Source: JBIOUF01 sp044866695
GTDB lineage: Bacteria; Actinomycetota; Actinomycetes; Propionibacteriales; Nocardioidaceae
Direction of reading: 5' to 3'
DNA: 21,206 nt
Assembly (NCBI GenBank): GCA_044866695.1
Contig: JBIOUF010000244.1
Coordinates: 1-21,206, forward strand
Position 1 is the first letter of the stretch; each line of letters begins with the position of its first letter. Of this stretch, positions 9,006 to 15,404 are shown piece after piece. Both the position numbers and the translations under genes were made by a program. Under the pieces are notes generated by a model. That model did not search any database. It worked only from the letters and a program-made list of their open reading frames with translations, and had not been told where the DNA came from.

Positions 9006-9666
9006 GGTCGGCGTCGCGAAGACCGCGTTCGGCCTCTTTGGCGATCTGCTTGGCGGTGCCAGGGTCGACCAGGCTGTCCGCCGGGGGCTCGGGGGACGAG
9101 TCGCCGGGCGCGGCAGGGGCGCCAACGGTCTCGGTGGTGTAGACCACCTCGTCCGGCGTGTCGACGTGCGGCGCGGGCTCGGCGGCCGGCGCCGGCTCGG
9201 TCGGGGCCTGCGTGGCGGGGGCCGGCTCGGTCGGGGCCGGCTCGGCGGGCCCGTCCGTGGCCGGAGCGGTCTTCTTGGCCGGGGCGGTCTTCTTCGCGGC
9301 CGGAGCAGAGGGCGCAGCGGTCCTGGGCGCCGCGCTCTTCTTGGCCGGAGCCGCCTTCTTCGCGGTGACCTTCTTCGCGGTGGCCTTCTTCGCCGCCGGG
9401 CGGTCCCCGGGCCCGGATCCCACGGCGTCCTCGTGCGGACGTCGGGGCCTCTCGGGCACCGCCCGGACGCCCTGCTGACGGCCTCGGCCGGTCGCCCGGG
9501 CGGAGACCTGGGAGACGGCGCCTTCGACGGCGGAGCGGCCGAGCCCGACTGCGTGCTTCGCCTGGTCGAGCGCCCGTCCCGCCGCGCCCTTCGGGTCCTT
9601 GAGGGCGCCGAGCGCGGTGTCCCGGAGCTTTCCGAGCGAGCTGGTCAGGGGGTTGGTCGGGGGCAC
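8998..9666 (-). CDS. Lysine/alanine/proline-rich histone H1-like protein
   Basis: From the GTG at 9666 (AAGAGG about 7 nt upstream) the product is 222 residues, in three parts. Residues 1-60 are probably helical (SSLGKLRDTALGALKDPKG...). Residues 91-135 are a lysine-rich tract of AAKK/TAKK/PAKK units, as in eukaryotic H1 tails and bacterial H1-like or HupB C-terminal tails. Residues 136-200 are an acidic, Pro-rich EPAP-repeat stretch, before a short C-terminal charged helix. The basic tract suggests binding to DNA or another polyanion. The acidic repeat beside it is unusual and could mask it. An upstream ATG at 9744 would add 26 residues of unlikely sequence. No enzymatic domain is recognised, so the function is open. 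Confidence 0.65.
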   Translation of the reverse strand: MPPTNPLTSSLGKLRDTALGALKDPKGAAGRALDQAKHAVGLGRSAVEGAVSQVSARATGRGRQQGVRAVPERPRRPHEDAVGSGPGDRPAAKKATAKKVTAKKAAPAKKSAAPRTAAPSAPAAKKTAPAKKTAPATDGPAEPAPTEPAPATQAPTEPAPAAEPAPHVDTPDEVVYTTETVGAPAAPGDSSPEPPADSLVDPGTAKQIAKEAERGLRDADPS

Positions 9667-9783
9667 GTCGCCGCCTCTTTTCGTGGGTGTCGGGTGGACG
9701 TCGGTCGGGGTCCAGGACGGGTGGCCGCCTGGCCGCCGGTCCAAGCCTAGGAGACTGCCGAACCGTGGCGCCCACTGCGCGAT

Positions 9784-9813
9784 GGCTGCCTCGTCAGCAC
9801 CTTCCAGGCAGCC
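9784..9813 (-). terminator. Inverted repeat downstream of selO
   Basis: GGCTGCCT (9784-9791) and AGGCAGCC (9806-9813) are perfect 8-bp arms with a 14-nt loop, 24 nt beyond the selO stop codon in the direction of transcription. There is no T-tract. Position supports a terminator for the adenosyltransferase-reductase-selO operon. Confidence 0.4.
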
Positions 9814-9836
9814 CCGCTCGGGCCGACCGCGGGTGA

Positions 9837-11300
9837 TCAGGTCCCGCAGAAGGTGCGGTAGCGGCCGAAGTCCTCAGGCGCCGCGGCGGCGTACCGCTCC
9901 CGGCCGGGCCGCTCGACGTACGGGTCCCCGGTCACCTCGACCAGGCGCTCCACGAGGGACGGGTCGCCGTCGGTCGCGGCGCCGAGCGCCTCCTCGACGA
10001 GGTGGTTGCGCGGGACGTAGACCGGGTTGGTGCGGTCCATCAGGTCGGGGTCCGGGCCCAACGCGCGCCACCGCCGCGTCCAGGTGTCGAACGCCTCGAG
10101 GTCGACGAACAGCCCGCGCGCGGGCTCCGCGTCGCCGCGCGCCGCCTGGCCGAGCGCCCGGAACGACGACGTCCAGTCGACGTGGCCGCGCTGGAGCAGG
10201 CCGAGCAGCTCCTCGACCACCTCGCCGGCCGCGGCCTCCGCAACACCGTCGGACAGGCCGAGCTTGGCGCGCATCCCGGCGGACCAGGCGGCGGAGTACC
10301 GCCCCCGGAACGCCCCGAGCGACTCGACGGCGAACGCCACCGCCTGCTCCTCGTCCTCGTGCAGGAGCGGAAGCAGCGCCTCGGCGAACCGAGCGAGGTT
10401 CCACTCCGCGAGGACCGGCTGGTTGCGGTAGGCGTAGCGCCCGCGCGTGTCGATGGAGCTGAAGACCGTCGCCGGGTCGAACGCCTCCATGAACGCGCAC
10501 GGGCCGTAGTCGATGGTCTCCCCGGAGATCGTCATGTTGTCGGTGTTCATCACGCCATGGACGAACCCGACCAGCATCCACCGCGCGACCAGGTCGGCCT
10601 GTACGGCGACCACCGCGTCGAACAGGGCACGGTAGCGATGCTCCGCCTCGGCCGCCGCCGGGTGGTGCCGGGCGATGGCATGGTCGGCCAGCCGGCGCAG
10701 CAGCGCCTGGTCACCGCCGGCGGCGGCGTACTGGAAGGTGCCGACCCGCAGATGGCTCGCGGCGACGCGGGCCAGCACCGCGCCCGGCAGCACCGTCTCG
10801 CGGCGCACCTGGCGTCCCGTGGCCACCACCGCCAGTGATCGGGTCGTGGGAACGCCCAGGGCGTGCATCGCCTCGCTCACGACGTACTCGCGCAGCATGG
10901 GGCCGACCGCGGCCAGGCCGTCGCCGCCGCGGGCGAACGGGGTGCGCCCCGAACCCTTCAGGTGCAGGTCGCGGTGGCGCCCTCGCGCGTCGACCAGTTC
11001 CCCGAGCAGCAACGCCCGACCGTCGCCCAGGCGGGGCACGTACACCCCGAACTGGTGGCCGGCGTAGGCCTGTGCCACCGGGTGCGCCCCGGCCGGGGGA
11101 TCGAGGCCGGCCAGCAGCCGGACCCCGTCGGGCTCCCGCAGCGCGTCGGCGTCGAGCCCGAGCTCGCGGGCGAGCGGCTCGTTGAGCACCAGCAGCCGAG
11201 GCGCCGGGACGTCGGCGGCCTGCCATGGCACCGCCAGCTCGGGAAGCTCGCGGGCGAACAGCGCGTCGAGCGCCGGTGCGGTCGTGGAGGGGGCGGTCAC
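9837..11300 (-). CDS. selO: Protein adenylyltransferase SelO (YdiU family)
   Basis: SelO proteins are pseudokinases that transfer AMP from ATP to Ser/Thr/Tyr of proteins, linked to redox stress. The 487-residue length is normal. Conserved blocks are QAYAGHQFG (78-85), LKGSGRTPF (114-122, the nucleotide-binding lysine), LREYVVSEAMHALGVPTTR and FVHGVMNTDNMTISGETIDYGP (247-267), the last carrying the metal-binding Asn and Asp. The C-terminus ends in Cys-Gly-Thr (Cys485), where some eukaryotic homologues have selenocysteine. The GTG start overlaps the stop of the upstream reductase gene by 4 nt (GTGA), so translation is likely coupled. Confidence 0.93.
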   Translation of the reverse strand: MTAPSTTAPALDALFARELPELAVPWQAADVPAPRLLVLNEPLARELGLDADALREPDGVRLLAGLDPPAGAHPVAQAYAGHQFGVYVPRLGDGRALLLGELVDARGRHRDLHLKGSGRTPFARGGDGLAAVGPMLREYVVSEAMHALGVPTTRSLAVVATGRQVRRETVLPGAVLARVAASHLRVGTFQYAAAGGDQALLRRLADHAIARHHPAAAEAEHRYRALFDAVVAVQADLVARWMLVGFVHGVMNTDNMTISGETIDYGPCAFMEAFDPATVFSSIDTRGRYAYRNQPVLAEWNLARFAEALLPLLHEDEEQAVAFAVESLGAFRGRYSAAWSAGMRAKLGLSDGVAEAAAGEVVEELLGLLQRGHVDWTSSFRALGQAARGDAEPARGLFVDLEAFDTWTRRWRALGPDPDLMDRTNPVYVPRNHLVEEALGAATDGDPSLVERLVEVTGDPYVERPGRERYAAAAPEDFGRYRTFCGT

Positions 11301-11935
11301 GCCTTCGAGGCTACGTCCGCGTCCTCACCGCTGAGCGAGCCCTCCTCGGCGTGCTCGTAGGAACCGCTAGGCGGGTCGGCGTCCGGACCGTAGACCAGGT
11401 AGACCACGCCGGTGCGGAACGGCCTGGCCGAGATCAGCCGCAGGCGCCGGGACGTGCCGTCCTCGTCGAACAGCCGGAGCCCGGAGCCGGCGGTCGCGGG
11501 ATGCATGAACAGGTGCAGCTCGTCGAGCAGCCCGGCGTCGAGGAGCTGCCTGACCACCGAGACCGACCCGCTGAGGGCGATGCGCCGGACCCCCGGATCG
11601 GCCTTCAGCGCCGCGACGGCCGGGACGAGGTCGCCCTGGAGCTGTTCGGAGCTGCGCCAGGTGAGCTGGAGGGGGCGGCGGGAGGCGACGACCTTGCGCA
11701 TGTCGCCGAGCCGCTTGGCGAACGGCGCGTCCTCGCCCCCGGCGGCCTCGCGCTCAGGCCAGGCGCCGGCGAAGCTGTCGTAGGTGACCCGGCCGAACAA
11801 CATGACGTCGGCGTCGTGCGTCCCCTCGACGGCCTGCGCCATCTCGTCGTTGAAGTAGGGGAAGTGCCAGTCCCCGAGACCGGGGTCCACGACGCCGTCG
11901 AGGGCCATGAACATGCTGGCCGTGATCGTGGCCAC
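11297..11935 (-). CDS. Dihydrofolate reductase-fold (RibD C-terminal) family protein
   Basis: This 212-residue protein begins ITASMFMALDGVVD, the N-terminal strand typical of the RibD_C/DHFR-like family, followed by ADVMLFGRVTYDSFAGAWP and a second half with RRIALSGSVSVVRQLLDAGLLDELHLFMHP. These proteins bind NADPH and are mostly uncharacterised stand-alone reductases. A true folA or ribD role is unlikely because no deaminase domain or folA pattern is present. The tail (about 190-212) is acidic and probably disordered. The GTG start at 11935 has GAGGAGA about 6 nt upstream and lies 59 bp after the adenosyltransferase stop, so the genes are probably one operon. Confidence 0.85.
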   Translation of the reverse strand: MATITASMFMALDGVVDPGLGDWHFPYFNDEMAQAVEGTHDADVMLFGRVTYDSFAGAWPEREAAGGEDAPFAKRLGDMRKVVASRRPLQLTWRSSEQLQGDLVPAVAALKADPGVRRIALSGSVSVVRQLLDAGLLDELHLFMHPATAGSGLRLFDEDGTSRRLRLISARPFRTGVVYLVYGPDADPPSGSYEHAEEGSLSGEDADVASKA

Positions 11936-11994
11936 GGAAGTCTCCTCGCTCGTCGGGGGCCGGTCGGTGTGTCGAGGTCTGGTCGGGCCGGCTG

Positions 11995-12567
11995 CTACCG
12001 GTCCCCACCCGGCTTCCACAGCACGTCGCCGTGGTGGCGGTTGGCGTGGCGGGCCAGGATGAAGAGCAGGTCGGAGAGCCGGTTGAGGTAGCGGATCGCC
12101 ACCTTGTTCATGGTCTCGCCGTGCTGGTCGTACGCCGCCCAGGCGGACCGTTCCGCCCGTCGCGCCACCGTGCGGCAGACGTGCAGCAGGGCCGCACCGG
12201 CCTGGCCACCCGGGAGGATGAAGGAGCGGAGCGCCGGCAGCGGGTCGTTGTACCTGTCGCACCACGCCTCGAGCCGCTCGACGTACTCCGGAAGCACCCT
12301 GAGCGGCGGGTACGCCGGGTCCGGCACCACCGGTGTGGAGAGGTCCGCGCCCACGTCGAACAGGTCGTTCTGCACGGTCGTCAGCACGCCCAGCACGTCG
12401 TCGTCGAGCCCGCCGAGGGCGAGCGCGACGCCGAGCTGGCTGTTGAGCTCGTCCACGTCGGCGTAGGCCGCGAGCCTGGCGTCGGTCTTCGCGGCCACGC
12501 TGTTGTCGCCGAGGCGGGTCCGACCCTCGTCGCCCGTCCGGGTGTAGATGCGGGTCAGGTTGACCAT
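11995..12567 (-). CDS. Cob(I)alamin adenosyltransferase, PduO type
   Basis: This enzyme transfers the adenosyl group of ATP to cob(I)alamin, giving coenzyme B12 (EC 2.5.1.17). The 190-residue protein shows all the PduO-type blocks: the N-terminal TRTGDEGRTRLGD (residues 9-21), SFILPGGQAGAALLHVCRTVARRAER (115-140) with the ATP/cobalamin-binding Arg/Glu cluster, and RYLNRLSDLLFILAR (159-173). The product is the cofactor of the mutase encoded at 13082-15085. The ATG is exactly 7 nt after a TAGGGT -10 box, so the mRNA is probably leaderless and has no room for a cobalamin riboswitch. Confidence 0.93.
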   Translation of the reverse strand: MVNLTRIYTRTGDEGRTRLGDNSVAAKTDARLAAYADVDELNSQLGVALALGGLDDDVLGVLTTVQNDLFDVGADLSTPVVPDPAYPPLRVLPEYVERLEAWCDRYNDPLPALRSFILPGGQAGAALLHVCRTVARRAERSAWAAYDQHGETMNKVAIRYLNRLSDLLFILARHANRHHGDVLWKPGGDR

Positions 12568-12573
12568 GCCGCG

Positions 12574-12579
12574 ACCCTA
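12574..12579 (-). promoter_or_regulatory. -10 box of a probably leaderless adenosyltransferase transcript
   Basis: On the minus strand TAGGGT (12579 to 12574) is followed by six bases and then the ATG at 12567. With the usual -10 to start distance, transcription begins at the A of the start codon. The same layout is found before the genes at 13082 and 15405. Confidence 0.5.
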
Positions 12580-12708
12580 CGCGGCCGGGCCGCCGGCGCG
12601 GTGGCCGAGCCGCCGGGAAAGCAGCGACACGCCCGCGCGAGGCAACCACACCGGCCCCTTCGCACGTCATAGTGGGCAGAGGCGGGTGGACGCCGGTGGA
12701 CTCCGGGG

Positions 12709-13020
12709 GTGCTGATGCAGGTCGACGTCGACGGAGCGGTGCTCGCGCTGGGTGGCCGGTTCGACGGTCGCAGCTCCGCGCAGGTGCGCGAGGCGCTGCA
12801 CCAGCTCATCGACCGCCATCCCGGCGACGTGGTGGTGGACCTGGCGGGCGTGGAGTCGCTCGACGTGACGGCGCTCCGGCTGCTGGCCGGTGCCGCGCAC
12901 CGCCTGGAGCGTCAGGACCGGCACCTGGTGCTGCGGGGCTGCTCGCCGGCCGTGCTGCGGGTGCTGACCTTCCGGCGCTGGCGCCGGCTGTTCTGGATCG
13001 ACGGGCCGGTGCACGCCTGA
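12709..13020 (+). CDS. STAS-domain protein, anti-sigma factor antagonist-like
   Basis: This 103-residue protein consists of a single STAS domain. The central VVVDLAGVESLDVTALRLLAGAA corresponds to the SpoIIAA-type region VDLS-x-DSSGLG. The phosphorylatable serine position appears to be occupied by Thr54, so switching by an RsbW/SpoIIAB-type kinase is possible but uncertain. The alternative start is the ATG at 12715. GGTGGA (12695-12700) is at fair distance from the GTG. No anti-sigma kinase or sigma factor gene is nearby. The gene points toward the mutase, 61 bp upstream of it, but the mutase has its own promoter signal. Confidence 0.75.
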   Translation: MLMQVDVDGAVLALGGRFDGRSSAQVREALHQLIDRHPGDVVVDLAGVESLDVTALRLLAGAAHRLERQDRHLVLRGCSPAVLRVLTFRRWRRLFWIDGPVHA

Positions 13021-13025
13021 GCTGG

Positions 13026-13041
13026 TGTTGACCTTTTCACA
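13026..13041. promoter_or_regulatory. Degenerate CRP-like site before the mutase gene
   Basis: TGTTG-N6-TCACA has a perfect right arm and three of five matches in the left arm of TGTGA-N6-TCACA. Its centre lies 48-49 bp upstream of the predicted start point at 13082. It is weak on its own; it is listed because two exact core dyads occur at other promoters in the window. Confidence 0.25.
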
Positions 13042-13069
13042 CCTGGTTACCCACGGGTTGGCGGCGCCG

Positions 13070-13075
13070 TAGTCT
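13070..13075 (+). promoter_or_regulatory. -10 box of a probably leaderless mutase transcript
   Basis: TAGTCT is followed by six bases and then the ATG at 13082, the spacing expected when transcription starts at the start codon. No Shine-Dalgarno sequence is present. A TTACCC at 13047-13052 is a weak -35 candidate at 17-bp spacing. Confidence 0.5.
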
Positions 13076-13081
13076 CCGGCT

Positions 13082-15085
13082 ATGAACCTGCCGGAACACT
13101 CCGGCGGCACGCGCCGGGATCGCCCCTGGGTGATGCGCACGTATGCCGGGCACAGCTCGGCGGTGGAGTCCAACGCGCTGTACCGCCGCAACCTGGCCAA
13201 GGGCCAGACCGGCCTCTCGGTCGCCTTCGACCTGCCGACCCAGACCGGCTACGACCCGGACTCGCCGCTGGCCCGCGGGGAGGTCGGGAAGGTCGGCGTG
13301 CCGGTCGCGCACCTCGGCCAGATGCGCGAGCTCTTCGAGGGCATCCCGCTGGCCGAGATGAACACCTCGATGACCATCAACGCCACGGCCATGTGGCTGC
13401 TGGCGCTCTACCAGGTGGTCGCCGAGGAGCAGGGGGCGGACCCCTCCGTGCTCGGAGGGACCACCCAGAACGACATCATCAAGGAGTACCTCTCCCGCGG
13501 CACCTACGTGTTCCCCCCCGAGCACTCACTGCGGCTCACCACCGACACCATCGCCTACACGGTCCACCAGATGCCGCGGTGGAACCCGATCAACATCTGC
13601 AGCTACCACCTGCAGGAGGCGGGTGCCACCCCGGTCCAGGAGCTCGCCTACGCGCTCGCCACGGCGGTCGCCGTGCTGGACGCCGTACGCGACTCCGGCC
13701 AGGTGGACCCCGCCGACCTGGGCACGGTCGTCGGCCGGGTGTCGTTCTTCGTCAACGCGGGCGTGCGGTTCGTCGAGGAGACCTGCAAGATGCGCGCCTT
13801 CGTCGAGCTCTGGGACGAGATCACCCGGGACCGCTACGGTGTGGCCGACGAGCGGATGCGACGGTTCCGGTACGGCGTGCAGGTGAACTCGCTCGGGCTC
13901 ACCGAGGCGCAGCCGGAGAACAACGTGCAGCGGATCGTGCTGGAGATGCTCGGCGTCACGCTGTCCAGGGACGCTCGGGCTCGCGCGGTCCAGCTGCCCG
14001 CCTGGAACGAGGCCCTCGGCCTGCCCCGCCCGTGGGACCAGCAGTGGTCGCTGCGGATGCAGCAGGTGCTGGCCTACGAGTCCGACCTGCTGGAGTACGA
14101 CGACATCTTCGCCGGCTCCCACGTGGTGGAGCGCAAGGTCGCCGAGCTCGTCGCCGGGGCCCGGCAGGAGATGAACCGGGTGCTCGCGATGGGCGGCGCG
14201 GTGGCTGCGGTCGAGTCCGGCTACATGAAGCAGGCGCTGGTGTCCTCCCACGCCGCCCGGCGGGCGCGCATCGAGTCCGGGGAGGAGGTCGTCGTCGGCG
14301 TGAACCGGTTCCAGACCACCGAACCGTCGCCGCTGACCGCCGACCTGGACACCGCCATCCAGGTCGCCGACCCCGAAGCGGAGGCCGCAGCGGTCGCCAG
14401 CGTCCGGGCCTGGCGCGAGGCCCGCGACCCGGGCGGGGTGGACCGCGCGCTCACCCGGCTGGCAGAGGACGCCAAGACCGGCGGCAACCTGATGGCGGCC
14501 ACGCTGGAGGCTGCGCGCGCCGGGGTCACGACCGGGGAGTGGGCGGGGACGCTGCGCGAGGTCTTCGGGGAGTACCGCGCGCCCACCGGGGTGGGTGGCG
14601 CCACCGTCGCGGTCGAGCCGGGTGCGGAGCTGGCCCGGGTGCGCGAGGACGTGCGACGTACGGGCGAGCAGCTCGGCGGGCGGCTGCGGCTGCTGATCGG
14701 CAAGCCCGGGCTCGACGGGCACTCCAACGGCGCCGAGCAGGTCGCGGTCCGAGCCCGGGACGCCGGGTTCGAGGTGGTCTACCAAGGGATCCGGCTCACC
14801 CCCCAGCAGATCGTCGCCGCGGCCGTCGCCGAGGACGTGCACTGCGTCGGCCTGTCGATTCTGTCCGGGTCGCACATGGAGCTGGTGCCGGCGGTCCTCG
14901 AGGGGCTGCGGGAGGCGGGGCTGGACGACGTCCCGGTCGTGGTCGGGGGGATCGTCCCCGCGTCGGACGCCGGGCGGCTCGCCGAGCTCGGTGTCGCGGC
15001 GGTCTTCACGCCCAAGGACTTCGGGCTGACCGAGATCATGGCCGGCATCGTGCGGGTGATCCGGGACGCCCACGGCCTGGACTGA
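13082..15085 (+). CDS. meaA: Ethylmalonyl-CoA mutase / MeaA-type B12-dependent acyl-CoA mutase
   Basis: This adenosylcobalamin-dependent carbon-skeleton mutase has its substrate and B12 domains fused in 667 residues. The N-terminal RDRPWVMRTYAGHSSAVESN and the following KGQTGLSVAFDLPTQTGYDPD match MeaA/Ecm proteins better than the methylmalonyl-CoA mutase (RPWTIRQYAGFS) or isobutyryl-CoA mutase patterns. The B12-binding domain (about 535-667) has the lower-ligand motif D-x-H-x-x-G at Asp545-His547-Gly550, then LSILSGSH and VVVGGIVP. Ecm converts ethylmalonyl-CoA to methylsuccinyl-CoA in the ethylmalonyl-CoA pathway of acetate assimilation. The partner crotonyl-CoA carboxylase/reductase gene is not in this window. 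Substrate is inferred from family resemblance. Confidence 0.9.
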   Translation: MNLPEHSGGTRRDRPWVMRTYAGHSSAVESNALYRRNLAKGQTGLSVAFDLPTQTGYDPDSPLARGEVGKVGVPVAHLGQMRELFEGIPLAEMNTSMTINATAMWLLALYQVVAEEQGADPSVLGGTTQNDIIKEYLSRGTYVFPPEHSLRLTTDTIAYTVHQMPRWNPINICSYHLQEAGATPVQELAYALATAVAVLDAVRDSGQVDPADLGTVVGRVSFFVNAGVRFVEETCKMRAFVELWDEITRDRYGVADERMRRFRYGVQVNSLGLTEAQPENNVQRIVLEMLGVTLSRDARARAVQLPAWNEALGLPRPWDQQWSLRMQQVLAYESDLLEYDDIFAGSHVVERKVAELVAGARQEMNRVLAMGGAVAAVESGYMKQALVSSHAARRARIESGEEVVVGVNRFQTTEPSPLTADLDTAIQVADPEAEAAAVASVRAWREARDPGGVDRALTRLAEDAKTGGNLMAATLEAARAGVTTGEWAGTLREVFGEYRAPTGVGGATVAVEPGAELARVREDVRRTGEQLGGRLRLLIGKPGLDGHSNGAEQVAVRARDAGFEVVYQGIRLTPQQIVAAAVAEDVHCVGLSILSGSHMELVPAVLEGLREAGLDDVPVVVGGIVPASDAGRLAELGVAAVFTPKDFGLTEIMAGIVRVIRDAHGLD

Positions 15086-15186
15086 CCGGTTCTCGGCCGG
15101 CCTGGACGGACGCGTCCGGCACGGGCGGGCCCGTCTGGTGCGCCGTACGCCGTCGGCGTCGCAACGATGCCGCCGAGAACGGGAAC

Positions 15187-15205
15187 CGTCAGCGCTCCGC
15201 TGACG
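15187..15205 (+). terminator. Stem-loop after meaA
   Basis: CGTCAGCG-CTC-CGCTGACG forms a perfect 8-bp stem with a 3-nt loop about 100 nt after the mutase stop codon. There is no T-tract, which is common for terminators in high-GC actinobacteria. Confidence 0.4.
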
Positions 15206-15232
15206 CCTCGCCCCGGCACCGCCGCGAGCCGC

Positions 15233-15262
15233 ACCTCCCCGACGCTCGGGTCGTCGGGAGGT
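15233..15262 (+). terminator. Second stem-loop after meaA
   Basis: An 11-bp stem (ACCTCCCCGACG with CGTCGGGAGGT, one bulged C) encloses a 7-nt loop. It lies 28 nt downstream of the first stem-loop. Together they could form a tandem terminator. Confidence 0.4.
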
Positions 15263-15340
15263 GTCACGCCCCCCAGCCGAAAATCCCCCGGCCGTGGGGT
15301 CAATCTCAGCCGATGGGCCCGCGTCGCACCATCGCCCACT

Positions 15341-15361
15341 CGGGTCATCTGTGATGACCCG
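15341..15361. promoter_or_regulatory. 21-bp perfect palindrome upstream of the lipoprotein gene
   Basis: CGGGTCATC-TGT-GATGACCCG has 9-bp perfect arms and a 3-nt centre, ending 43 bp before the GTG at 15405 and about 30 bp upstream of its -10 box. The position suits an operator; it could also be a terminator hairpin. Confidence 0.45.
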
Positions 15362-15381
15362 CGCAAGGAGTCGCCCGCGCC

Positions 15382-15404
15382 GGGGTGAGCCATAGGGTCA
15401 CCCC
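15382..15404. promoter_or_regulatory. Operator-like inverted repeat covering the -10 box of the lipoprotein gene
   Basis: GGGGTGA-N9-TCACCCC has perfect 7-bp arms and ends on the base before the GTG start codon. The -10 box TAGGGT (15393-15398) lies within it, followed by six bases and the GTG at 15405, which implies a leaderless transcript. A protein bound here would block RNA polymerase. Confidence 0.45.

Larger units (their letters stand above)
15086..15404. other. Gene-free spacer rich in inverted repeats
   Basis: No gene is supported. From left to right it holds the 12-bp palindrome CGGACGCGTCCG (15107-15118), two stem-loops that could end meaA transcription (15187-15205 and 15233-15262), a 9-bp-stem palindrome (15341-15361), and an inverted repeat over the -10 box of the next gene (15382-15404). 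This density of structure in 319 bases is unusual for the window. Confidence 0.7.

Noticed and set aside
8593..9750. Plus-strand open frame of about 385 codons across the repeat cluster
   Set aside because: It reads through REP copies and the antisense strand of the H1-like gene; the protein is Arg/Gly-rich low complexity with no domain.
13021..13081. Cobalamin riboswitch before meaA
   Set aside because: The spacer is only 61 bp, no B12-box-like sequence is seen, and the -10 box leaves no 5' leader. The same holds for the adenosyltransferase gene.
13393..15354. Second plus-strand frame of about 650 codons inside meaA
   Set aside because: It is an Arg/Gly/Ala-rich shadow of the mutase gene with no recognisable domain.
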